A DNA stretch of 64,000 nucleotides from UBA2334 sp964396895 (GTDB taxonomy: Bacteria > Pseudomonadota > Gammaproteobacteria > Burkholderiales > Burkholderiaceae_C). Numbering within the stretch: position 1 is the first letter of the stretch; every line of letters begins with the position of its first letter. The notes beneath the pieces were generated by a model that was given only the letters and a program-made list of their open reading frames with translations, ran no database searches and was not told the DNA's origin. Positions 52,117 to 60,200 of this stretch are shown here, piece by piece. The stretch lies in the NCBI GenBank assembly GCA_964396895.1, contig CAYNGJ010000007.1, positions 1-64,000 on the forward strand, read 5' to 3'. A program made the position numbers and the translations under genes.

Positions 52117-53568
52117 ATGAACTCCCAACTATTGATCAACAACGAATGGGTCAATGCCCAAGGCAATGCCACCTTCGAGCGCCGCCACCCCGTGAGCAAC
52201 GCGGTGGTCACCGAAGCCGCCGCCGCCAGCGTGGACGATGCCAAAAAGGCCGCTGAATCGGCCCACGCCGCCTACAAAACCTGGCGTTTGTCGCCGCCCA
52301 GCGAGCGCCGCCGCTTGCTGCTGAAAGCGGCGGACATTCTGGAATCCAAAACGCCCCAGTTCATCGAAGTGATGGCGGCAGAAGTCGGCGCCTCTGCGCT
52401 GTGGGCAGGGTTCAACGTGCACTTGGCGGCCAATGTGTTCCGCGAGGCCGCGTCGCTGGCCACGCAAATTCAAGGGGAGACCATTCCCACCGACAAGCCC
52501 GGTGCCCTGTCCATGACCATCCGGCAGCCGGTGGGGGTGATCTTCAGCATGGTCCCCTGGAACGGCACCGTGGTGCTGGCGGCCCGCGCCATTGCTTACC
52601 CCATTGTGTGTGGCAACTCGGTGGTGTTCCGTGGCTCCGAGGCCAGCCCCAAAACCCATGCGCTGGTGGCTGAAGCGCTGGTGGAAGCAGGCTTCCCGCC
52701 CGGCGTGCTGAACTACCTGAGCAATGCTCCCGTGAACGCCCCCGAGGTGGTGGACACCCTGATTGCCCACAAGGCCGTGCGCCGCATCAACTTCACGGGC
52801 TCTACCCGCGTGGGCCGCATCGTGGCGGAGAAAGCCGCGCAGCACCTGAAGCGCTGCCTGCTGGAACTGGGTGGCAAGTCCCCATTGATCGTGCTGGAAG
52901 ATGCCAACGTGGACGAAGCCGTGAAGGCCGCCGTGTTTGGCTCGTTCCTGTACCAGGGCCAAATCTGCATGTCCACCGAACGCCTGATCGTGGACGAAAA
53001 AGTGGCCGACGAGTTTGTGGCCAAGTTCGCCGCGCGCGCCAACGAGCTGCGTGCCGGTGACCCCGCCGTGAGCCCCCAATGCATCATCGGCCCGATGATC
53101 AACCCGTCTTCCGGCGTTCGCATCAACGACATGCTGCAGGATGCCGTGAGCAAAGGTGCCAAGCTGGCTTGTGGCGGTGTGGCCAACGGGGCCGTGATGC
53201 CCGCCACCATCGTTGACCATGTGAACGCCAGCATGAAGATTTACGACGAAGAAACGTTTGGCCCCGTCACCGTGGTGGTGCGTGTGAAAAACGCCGCCGA
53301 AGCGGTGGCCGTGGCCAACGACAGCGCCTACGGCTTGTCATCGGGTGTGTTTGGCCGCGACGTGAACCGCGCACTGGCGGTGGCCATGGACCTGGAATAC
53401 GGCTCGGTGCACATCAACGGGTCAACGGTGCAAAACGAGGCCCAGGCCCCCTACGGTGGCACCAAGAACAGCGGCTATGGCCGGTTCGATGGGCGTGCGG
53501 TCATTGACGAGTTCACCGAACTCAAGTGGCTGACCATCGAGCCGCAGGCGCAGCAGTACCCGTTCTGA
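52117..53568 (+). CDS. nahF: Salicylaldehyde dehydrogenase
   Basis: 483 aa. Very close to NahF through its length: TFERRHPVSNAVVTEA, VGASALWAGFNVH, VFREAASLATQIQGETIPTDK, RINFTGSTRVG, CLLELGGKSPL (catalytic Glu), YQGQICMSTERL (catalytic Cys), YDEETFGPVTVVV, and the C-terminus GGTKNSGYGRFDG. Oxidises salicylaldehyde to salicylate with NAD. Supplies the substrate of nagAaGHAb. Confidence 0.94.
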   Translation: MNSQLLINNEWVNAQGNATFERRHPVSNAVVTEAAAASVDDAKKAAESAHAAYKTWRLSPPSERRRLLLKAADILESKTPQFIEVMAAEVGASALWAGFNVHLAANVFREAASLATQIQGETIPTDKPGALSMTIRQPVGVIFSMVPWNGTVVLAARAIAYPIVCGNSVVFRGSEASPKTHALVAEALVEAGFPPGVLNYLSNAPVNAPEVVDTLIAHKAVRRINFTGSTRVGRIVAEKAAQHLKRCLLELGGKSPLIVLEDANVDEAVKAAVFGSFLYQGQICMSTERLIVDEKVADEFVAKFAARANELRAGDPAVSPQCIIGPMINPSSGVRINDMLQDAVSKGAKLACGGVANGAVMPATIVDHVNASMKIYDEETFGPVTVVVRVKNAAEAVAVANDSAYGLSSGVFGRDVNRALAVAMDLEYGSVHINGSTVQNEAQAPYGGTKNSGYGRFDGRAVIDEFTELKWLTIEPQAQQYPF

Positions 53569-54143
53569 GCCAAGGCGTTCTGGCCGTATGTCCGGTTCCC
53601 TGTCCGGAAAACTTCACCATTGAATGGGGGAGGTGTACTTCGGAAACGAATTCGGGTTGCGAAATGTCTGTGATGGCTCGACAGTACGAGTTCGTGGGCT
53701 CAGCCTGCAGGCCCTTCACTGAAGGATTGAAGGTTGACCTGCGGGTTTTTTGTTGAATGACTGCGGCGCAATCAATTTCAGGCATTGGAACCACTGAGTT
53801 GCGAGCTGGGTCTGGTGGCCGCATCCGACCCACACTGAGCGCTGCTGCGGCCATGAGTGACGGCAATTGCTGCTCTGCGGTCATTGCCTTCCGGATGTCG
53901 AATGGCTCCAACGGTTCGCAACCCGCCTCCCCCAAGAACCCACCCCCACCCACCCAGCCCATGCGCCAAGCATGCGCCAAGCATGCGCCATGGTGTCCCA
54001 TTTCTGAACACCTGTGGCGGAGGTGGGTGTGGCAAGGCGGGCTGCTGTAGCGGCCCGCCACCGGCGAGTTGCGGGGTGGGTGGCGTGCTGGCCCTCTGTG
54101 CGTGGGGTGTGGTGCGTGCGTCAGGTGCCATGGGGCAGGGTGT
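53569..54143. other. 575-bp gap without a supported gene
   Basis: Short frames are present on both strands, but none has a ribosome site together with a recognisable protein. A weak hairpin region and a T6 run (near 53745-53752) could end the nahF transcript. An 11-bp tandem repeat lies at 53961. The mixed composition suggests decayed sequence. The sigma-54 promoter of the TonB receptor begins at its right edge. Confidence 0.6.
53961..53990. repeat. 11-bp tandem repeat, 2.7 copies
   Basis: ATGCGCCAAGC repeated twice and then ATGCGCCA. Non-coding. Confidence 0.85.
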
Positions 54144-54158
54144 TGGCACGGGGCTTGC
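54144..54158 (+). promoter_or_regulatory. Sigma-54 promoter of the TonB-dependent receptor
   Basis: TGGCACG-N4-TTGC, perfect -24/-12 match. Predicted start ~54170, 55 nt before the GTG start of the receptor. Confidence 0.85.
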
Positions 54159-54225
54159 CATGGAGCAGGCCAGGTTCCGCCAGTGAACCCGGCAGCCATG
54201 CCCTGTACCTACATCGGAGACCACC

Positions 54226-56328
54226 GTGAACCCTTTGCGCCGCACACCGCCTTCCTGCCTGTCCCGGGCCGTTGCCCTGGCCTGCGCGGCCACCGCCAGC
54301 ATGGCGTCTGCCCAGACCTTGAACGAGGTGGTGGTGAGCGCCAGCCGCGAAGCGCAAACCACGTTTGACGCGCCCGCCGCCATCCAGGCCGTGGGGCGCG
54401 AGGCCATTGAGGCAGCAGGCCCGCAGGTCAACCTGTCGGAGTCGCTCAACCGGGTGCCCGGCATCACCGCGCTCAACCGGCAGAACTATGCGCAAGACCT
54501 GCAGCTGTCCATTCGCGGCCAGGGGTCGCGCTCGCCGTTTGGCATTCGGGGGGTGCGCCTGGTGGTGGACGGCATTCCCGCCTCCATGCCCGACGGGCAG
54601 GGCCAGGCGTCCACGGTCAGCCTGTCGTCGGCACAACGCATTGAGGTGTTGCGCGGGCCACTGGCGCAGCTGCACGGCAACGCCGCCGGGGGGGTGGTGC
54701 AGGTGTTCACCGCCGATGGCCCCGCCACGCCCGAGGCCGGGGCCTCGCTGACGGTGGGGTCAGACGGCCTGCAACGCCTGGGGCTGTTTGCGGCGGGCCA
54801 AAGCGGCCGGCTGAACTACGTGATGGACGCCAGCGGCTTTGACACCGATGGCTACCGCGACCACAGCGCCGCCCAGCGCCGCCACTTCAACGGCAAATGG
54901 CGCTTTGACGCCACGCCCGACACCCGCGTCACGCTGGTGGCCAACCTGTTTGGCCAGCCATCTTCCGAAGACCCCCAGGGCCTGACCCGCGCCCAGTGGG
55001 AGGCCAACCCGCGCCAAGCCGACAACCGCACCCGCGACCACCAAACCGGCAAGTCAGTGTCACAAAACCAGGTGGGCCTGGTGGTGGAGCACCGACTGGA
55101 CAAGCAGCGCAGCCTCACCGCCAAGGTGTACGCGGGTGAGCGCGAGCTGTTCAACCGCCTGAGCATTCCGCTGAGCGCGCAAAACGCGCCTACGGCGGCG
55201 GGGGGCATCGTGCGGCTGGACCGGCGCTTCAGCGGCCTGGGACTGCAGTACACCCACCAAGTGCCTTTGGGCGAAGGTCGGCTGGACACCACGGTGGGCC
55301 TGGACCACGAGCGCATGACCGAGCGGCGCCAGGGCTACATCAATAACCTGGGGGTGCAAGGTGCGCTCAAGCGTGACGAGGACGACACCGTCCGCAGCAC
55401 GGGCGCCTATGCGCAGGCGCGCTGGTGGTTGAACGCCGACTGGAGCCTGCTGGCCGGGCTGCGCAGCAACCGCGTGCGTTTTGGTGTGGCCGACCGCTTC
55501 ATCACCGCCACCAATCCCGACGACAGTGGGCGCGCCAGCTTCAGTGGTGTCAACCCGGTGCTGGGCGTGACGCGGCACCTGAGTGAGACCACCAACCTTT
55601 ATGCCAACGTGGGGCGTGGGCTGGAAACACCCACCTTCACCGAGTTGGCCTACCGCGCAGGCGGCAGCGGGCCCAACCTGCAGCTGCGCGCGGCGCGCAG
55701 CGTGCACGCCGAGCTGGGCCTGAAAACCCAGCTGGCACCGGGCCACCGGCTGGATGTGGCGGCGTTCCACATCGCCACCGACGATGAGCTGGTGGTGGCC
55801 TCCAGCAGCGGGGGCCGAACGCTGTACACCAACGCCGCTGCCACCCGCCGCAGCGGCGTGGAGCTGGCCTATTCGGGCCAGCTGACGCCGGAGTGGCGTG
55901 CGCACCTGGCGCTGTCGGCGCTCAACGCCCGCTTTGCCGAGGGCTTTGGCACGGGCAGCAGCGCAGTGGCGGCGGGCAACCGCATTCCGGGCACGGTGGC
56001 GCGCACCGTGTTTGCCGAGCTGGCGTGGCAGCCCCAGGCGTGGCCGGGTTTGACGGGGGCCGTTGAGGCGGTGCACCAGTCGGGCATGTGGGTGGACGAC
56101 GTCAACAGCGACCGCACACCGGCCTACACCGTGCTCAACCTGCGCATGGGCTTGGAGCAGCGCCTGGGCGCCTGGCGCCTGCGCGAGTTTGTGCGGCTGG
56201 ACAACGTGGGCAACACCCGCTATGTGGGCTCGGTCATTGCCAACGAGAGCAACCGGCGCTTTTTCGAGTCGGCACCGGGGCGCACCTGGATGCTGGGCGT
56301 GGTGCTCAGCCGCAGCCTGGGCGGCTGA
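54226..56328 (+). CDS. TonB-dependent outer membrane receptor
   Basis: 700 aa from GTG (CGGAGACCACC upstream). Signal ~1-29 (ASAQT), TonB box-like TLNEVVVSASR, plug domain (~45-150; VNLSESLNRVPGI, IRGQGSRSPFGIRGVRLVVDGIP, SSAQRIEVLRGPLAQLHGNAAGGVVQVFT), then a beta barrel ending in Phe-rich RRFFESAPGRTWMLGVVLSRSL. Imports a scarce ligand across the outer membrane using TonB. No siderophore or cobalamin genes lie nearby. The sigma-54 promoter links it to the alcohol oxidation operons, so a lanthanide-chelate receptor is one hypothesis. Ligand unknown. Confidence 0.92.
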   Translation: MNPLRRTPPSCLSRAVALACAATASMASAQTLNEVVVSASREAQTTFDAPAAIQAVGREAIEAAGPQVNLSESLNRVPGITALNRQNYAQDLQLSIRGQGSRSPFGIRGVRLVVDGIPASMPDGQGQASTVSLSSAQRIEVLRGPLAQLHGNAAGGVVQVFTADGPATPEAGASLTVGSDGLQRLGLFAAGQSGRLNYVMDASGFDTDGYRDHSAAQRRHFNGKWRFDATPDTRVTLVANLFGQPSSEDPQGLTRAQWEANPRQADNRTRDHQTGKSVSQNQVGLVVEHRLDKQRSLTAKVYAGERELFNRLSIPLSAQNAPTAAGGIVRLDRRFSGLGLQYTHQVPLGEGRLDTTVGLDHERMTERRQGYINNLGVQGALKRDEDDTVRSTGAYAQARWWLNADWSLLAGLRSNRVRFGVADRFITATNPDDSGRASFSGVNPVLGVTRHLSETTNLYANVGRGLETPTFTELAYRAGGSGPNLQLRAARSVHAELGLKTQLAPGHRLDVAAFHIATDDELVVASSSGGRTLYTNAAATRRSGVELAYSGQLTPEWRAHLALSALNARFAEGFGTGSSAVAAGNRIPGTVARTVFAELAWQPQAWPGLTGAVEAVHQSGMWVDDVNSDRTPAYTVLNLRMGLEQRLGAWRLREFVRLDNVGNTRYVGSVIANESNRRFFESAPGRTWMLGVVLSRSLGG

Positions 56329-56343
56329 AGGGTGTGCGGGGTT

Positions 56344-57474
56344 TCAGCCCGCAGAACGGGGTTTGCCCAGCTTGCGGTACACCGTGGCGCGGCTGATGCC
56401 CAGGGCTCGGGCGGCTTCCATGACGTTGCCACGGGCCTCCTCCACCGCCTTGCGGATGAGGGCGGTTTCCACGTCTTTCAGGGGCACGCCGTGTCCGGCG
56501 GCGGCGTGGCGCTGACCCGTCGCACCGTGGCCGCCCTGGCCCCCCGCGCTGCCTTGCACCAGCACCTGCAACCGCAGGCCTGACCACAGCGGCAGCTCGG
56601 TGGCGCTGCGCTGGGCGCGGGCGGCGTCGAACAGGCTGTCGGTGGGCACGGCAAACACCTCGCTGCAGTGCACCGGCGGGTGCAGCGACACCAGGTTGAG
56701 CATGTCGGCCGCCGCACGGTTGGTGCCGGTGATGTGGCCGTTGGCGTCCACGCACACCAGGCCGTCGCTGTCTTCGCCCAGCACGCGGCCGGGCCAGTTG
56801 ACGCGCAGCAGCAGCTGGTGCGGTTGCGCCAGGGTGAGGGCGTTTTCGATGCTGCGGGCCGACTGGGTGACCAGGTGCTTGAGGGCGCGGCGCTCGGGCA
56901 CATGCACGCCGGTCAGGTCCAGCATGCCTATGCACTGGCCGTCGGGCCCGAAGAGGGGTGCGCCCGCGCAGCTGTACACGCTGGTGTCGTCAAAGAAGTG
57001 TTCGCCCCTGTGCAGCCACACGGGCTGCTGCTCGGCCAGCGTGGCGCCGATGGCGGTGGTGCCCACGGCCTGTTCGGACAGGTCCAGCCCCACCCGCGCA
57101 ATCAGGGCGGCGTGGGGGTCGTGGCGGTCGATGGGGCCGTGCACATTGATGACCACCCCCTGCGCGTTGGTGAGGATGGCGAAGTAGCGCGTGTCGGCCA
57201 TGGCCCTGGCCAGCGAGTGAATGACCGGCTCGGCTGCGGCCAGCAGCGCACGGCTGTGCTCCAGCGCTTGCGAAACGGCGTGGGCCGACACGTGGTTGAA
57301 CACCACGCGCTGGCCCGGCGTCTGCCCTTGCGCCAGGCAGCGCTGCCAGGAGCGGCGCAGCCAGGGCTCCAGCGGGGCATCGGTGGCCAGTACACCATTG
57401 TTGCGCAGGGCCAGGCGGGCCTGTGCAATCTGCGCAAGTCGGTGTTGGTCTGGTTGGTGCGGCGCTGGGTGCAT
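56344..57474 (-). CDS. GAF-Fis regulator of the aldehyde oxidoreductase operon
   Basis: 376 aa from MHPAPHQ; ATG 57570 would add 32 Pro-rich residues. AcoR-like GAF (WLRRSWQRCLAQG, RYFAILTNAQGVVINVHGPIDR, LSEQAVGTTAIGATLAEQQPVWLHRGEHFF, CAGAPLFGPDGQCIGMLDLTG), PAS-like region (GLVCVDANGHITGTNRAAADML) and Fis HTH (GNVMEAARALGISRATVYRKLG). Lacks AAA+ as does the regulator at 48899. Divergent from aorABC. Likely an aldehyde or alcohol sensor. Convergent with the TonB receptor, 15 nt apart. Confidence 0.85.
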   Translation of the reverse strand: MHPAPHQPDQHRLAQIAQARLALRNNGVLATDAPLEPWLRRSWQRCLAQGQTPGQRVVFNHVSAHAVSQALEHSRALLAAAEPVIHSLARAMADTRYFAILTNAQGVVINVHGPIDRHDPHAALIARVGLDLSEQAVGTTAIGATLAEQQPVWLHRGEHFFDDTSVYSCAGAPLFGPDGQCIGMLDLTGVHVPERRALKHLVTQSARSIENALTLAQPHQLLLRVNWPGRVLGEDSDGLVCVDANGHITGTNRAAADMLNLVSLHPPVHCSEVFAVPTDSLFDAARAQRSATELPLWSGLRLQVLVQGSAGGQGGHGATGQRHAAAGHGVPLKDVETALIRKAVEEARGNVMEAARALGISRATVYRKLGKPRSAG

Positions 57475-57740
57475 GGTGGGGGCAATGGGCGGCAGGGGTG
57501 GCGGCGTGAGGGGCGGGGCCATGGACCGTGGCGAGGCCGATGGTGCCTGTGCTGGCACCCGGTGTGCCATTTGAACAGTGTTTCATTTTGAGAATTTCCG
57601 TTCCTGACCCTTATCGCACTAGGGATTTCCCTGAGGGCTTTGCCGTGCCACGCTCCAACAATGGCTATGCACAAACCTTCATAGGCAGGCGGCTTCATAT
57701 GCGAAGCCTGATTCCGACCCACCCAACAGGAGACAGCACC

Positions 57741-58217
57741 ATGCAGAAAGTCCTGCACATCAACCCCGACAAATGCACCGGGTGTTTGCAGTGTGAAATG
57801 GCGTGTTCTTACGAGAACACCGGCACGTTTGCCACCAGTAAGTCGCGCATCAAGGTGTTTGACTTCCACCACACCGGCAAAAAAGTGCCCTACACCTGCA
57901 CCCAGTGCGACGAGGCCTGGTGTCTGCATGCATGCCCGGTTGAAGCCATCACGGTGGACAAAGTCACCGGTGCCAAGGTGGTGAACGATTCCACCTGCGT
58001 GGGCTGCAAGGTCTGCACCATTGCTTGCCCGTTTGGCACGGTCAACTATGTGCAGGAAACCGGCAAGGTCCAAAAGTGCGACCTCTGCGGCGGCGAGCCC
58101 GCCTGTGCCGACGCCTGCCCCACCGGCGCCATCACGTTCATCGATGCCAACTGGACCGGCATGGGCAAGATGAAGCAATGGGCCGACAAGCTGGGCAACC
58201 AGCCGTCCGCCGCCTGA
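57741..58217 (+). CDS. aorA: Polyferredoxin subunit of tungsten aldehyde oxidoreductase
   Basis: 158 aa with four Cys sets for [4Fe-4S] clusters: CTGCLQCEMAC, CTQCDEAWCLHACP, CVGCKVCTIACP and CDLCGGEPACADACP. Matches the AorA subunit of the Aromatoleum-type AOR, which stacks as an electron wire. ATG 57741 follows CAGGAGACAGCACC. Upstream 57571-57740 shows an imperfect palindrome AGGGATTTCCCT at 57621 that may bind the divergent regulator. Confidence 0.92.
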   Translation: MQKVLHINPDKCTGCLQCEMACSYENTGTFATSKSRIKVFDFHHTGKKVPYTCTQCDEAWCLHACPVEAITVDKVTGAKVVNDSTCVGCKVCTIACPFGTVNYVQETGKVQKCDLCGGEPACADACPTGAITFIDANWTGMGKMKQWADKLGNQPSAA

Positions 58218-58244
58218 ACCCCCACACAGACAAGGAGACTCAAC

Positions 58245-60092
58245 ATGTCTTGGGCTGGAAAAATTCTTCGCGTCAACCTGACCACAGGCACCGTCACCTC
58301 GGAGCCCACCAACATGGATTGGGCGCACGCCTACCTGGGCTCTCGCGGCCTAGGCAGCAAGTACCTGGTGGAAGAGGTGAGCCCCAAAGTGGATCCCCTC
58401 TCGCCAGAGAACAAAATCATTTGGGCCACCGGGCCACTCACGGGCACCATGGCCAGCACCGGCGGGCGCTACACCGTCATCACCAAGAGCCCGCTGACGG
58501 GGGCCATTGCCTGTTCCAACTCGGGCGGCTACTGGGGTGCGGAGTTCAAGATGGCCGGCTGGGACATGGTCATTTTTGAGGGCAAGAGCCCCAAACCCGT
58601 GTACCTGTACGTGAACGACGACGTGGCCGAGTTGCGCGACGCCACCCACCTGTGGGGCCAGAGCGTCTGGAAGACGGAAGAAATCCTCAAGACCAGCCTG
58701 CAAGACCCGCTGGTGCGTGTCTCCAGCATTGGCAAGGCCGGTGAAAACGGCGTGCTGTACGCGGCGGTGGTGAATGACCTGCACCGTGCGGCTGGCCGCT
58801 CGGGGGTGGGCACGGTCATGGGCAGCAAAAACCTGAAGGCCATTGCCGTGCGTGGCACCAAGGGCGTGGGCAACATCCACAACCCCAAGGCCTTCATGGC
58901 GGCCATCAAGGACAAAAAGAAAATCCTGGCCGACAACGGTGTGACGGGCCAGGGCCTGCCCGCCTATGGCACCCAGGTGCTGATGAACGTCATCAACGAG
59001 GTGGGCGCCCTGCCCACCCGCAACCACCGCGACGTGCAGTTCGAGGGGGCCAAAGACATTTCCGCCGAGGCCATGGTCACCCCCCGCGAGAGCGATGGCA
59101 AAAAGCACCTGGTCACCAACCAGGCATGCTTTGGCTGCACCATTGCCTGCGGCCGCATCAGCAAGATGGACGAGGGTCACTTCACCGTGGCCACCAAGCC
59201 GCAGTACTGGGGCGCCAATGGCGGCCTGGAGTACGAAGCGGCCTGGGCGCTGGGCGCAGCCAACGGCGTCAACGACCTGGAAGCCCTGCAGTACGCCAAC
59301 CTGCTGTGCAACGAAGAAGGGTTTGACCCCATCAGCTTCGGCGGTACCGTGGGCGCCGTCATGGAGCTGTACGAAATGGGCGTGCTCACCAAAGAGCAGC
59401 TGGGCATTGAGGCCAAGTTTGGCTCGGCCCAGGCCTTGGCCTACTTTGCCGAAATCACGGCCAGGGGCGAAGGCTTTGGTGTGGAAATTGGCCAGGGCTC
59501 CAAGCGGCTGACGGCCAAATATGGCCACCCTGATCTGTCCATGTCCAGCAAGGGCCAGGAGTTCCCGGCCTATGACGGGCGCGCCATCCAGGGCATTGGC
59601 TTGGCCTACGCCACCAGCAATCGGGGTGGCTGCCACCTGCGGGGCTACACCATTGCATCTGAAGTGTTGGGCATTCCGGTCAAAACCGATCCGGTCGAGC
59701 ACAACGGCAAGCCCGAGTTGGTCAAGGCCTTCCAGGATGCGACCGCTGCGTTTGACTCTGCGGGCATTTGCATCTTCACCAGCTTTGCTTGGGGCTTGGC
59801 CGACGTGGCACCCCAGGTGGCCGCCGCCTGTGGTGACCAGTACACCACCGAGGAGCTGGAGAAAATTGGCGAGCGCATCTGGAACATGGAGCGCGACTTC
59901 AACAACAACGCTGGCCTGACCTCCGCCGACGATAGCCTGCCCAAGCGCCTGCTGACCGAAGCCGCCAAAACTGGCCCCAGCAAAGGCAAGGTCAGCATGC
60001 TGCCCGAGATGCTGCCCAAGTACTACGAGGTGCGTGGCTGGAACAGCGACGGCACCATCAAGCCCGAAACCCGTGAGCGCCTGGGGTTGTAA
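58245..60092 (+). CDS. aorB: Tungsten-containing aldehyde oxidoreductase catalytic subunit
   Basis: 615 aa AOR family. N-terminal domain WAGKILRVNLTTGTV, LGSRGLGSKYL, GPLTGTMASTGGRYTVITKSPLTGAIACSNSGGYWGAEFKMAGWD; tungstopterin and cluster region NQACFGCTIACGR; a later Cys in FDSAGICIFTSFAWG completes the [4Fe-4S] ligands. Oxidises aldehydes to acids with a W-bispterin cofactor. The tungstate transporter tupBCA is in the same window. Confidence 0.95.
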   Translation: MSWAGKILRVNLTTGTVTSEPTNMDWAHAYLGSRGLGSKYLVEEVSPKVDPLSPENKIIWATGPLTGTMASTGGRYTVITKSPLTGAIACSNSGGYWGAEFKMAGWDMVIFEGKSPKPVYLYVNDDVAELRDATHLWGQSVWKTEEILKTSLQDPLVRVSSIGKAGENGVLYAAVVNDLHRAAGRSGVGTVMGSKNLKAIAVRGTKGVGNIHNPKAFMAAIKDKKKILADNGVTGQGLPAYGTQVLMNVINEVGALPTRNHRDVQFEGAKDISAEAMVTPRESDGKKHLVTNQACFGCTIACGRISKMDEGHFTVATKPQYWGANGGLEYEAAWALGAANGVNDLEALQYANLLCNEEGFDPISFGGTVGAVMELYEMGVLTKEQLGIEAKFGSAQALAYFAEITARGEGFGVEIGQGSKRLTAKYGHPDLSMSSKGQEFPAYDGRAIQGIGLAYATSNRGGCHLRGYTIASEVLGIPVKTDPVEHNGKPELVKAFQDATAAFDSAGICIFTSFAWGLADVAPQVAAACGDQYTTEELEKIGERIWNMERDFNNNAGLTSADDSLPKRLLTEAAKTGPSKGKVSMLPEMLPKYYEVRGWNSDGTIKPETRERLGL

Positions 60093-60106
60093 GTCAAAAC
60101 AGGCCC

Positions 60107-60137
60107 TACCGCTTTGCTGGTATTGGTTTGTAGCTAT
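60107..60137 (+). repeat. 31-nt AT-rich repeat, copy F
   Basis: TACCGCTTT ... ATTGG ... TAGCTAT, gap-free to copies A and D, preceded by GGCC. Between aorB and aorC. Confidence 0.78.
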
Positions 60138-60143
60138 GTAAAA

Positions 60144-60165
60144 AAAGGGCGCTTTGGCGCCCTTT
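60144..60165 (+). terminator. Hairpin between aorB and aorC
   Basis: AAAGGGCGC-TTTG-GCGCCCTTT, 9-bp perfect stem directly after repeat F, followed by GCCTTCTT. It resembles an intrinsic terminator with a poor T-tract and could reduce aorC expression relative to aorAB. Confidence 0.6.
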
Positions 60166-60200
60166 GCCTTCTTGAATCCCGTCAGATACGGAGCCCCTTC

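Noticed and set aside
54165..54225. Possible cobalamin riboswitch before the TonB receptor
   Set aside because: Some B12-box-like letters (GGAGACC) occur, but they coincide with the ribosome site and the rest of the conserved core is not recognisable; the distance to the sigma-54 start is also short.
57632..57650. TGGCACG on the minus strand upstream of the aor-linked regulator
   Set aside because: No TTGC at the needed distance; the spacing gives AAGC-type sequence.
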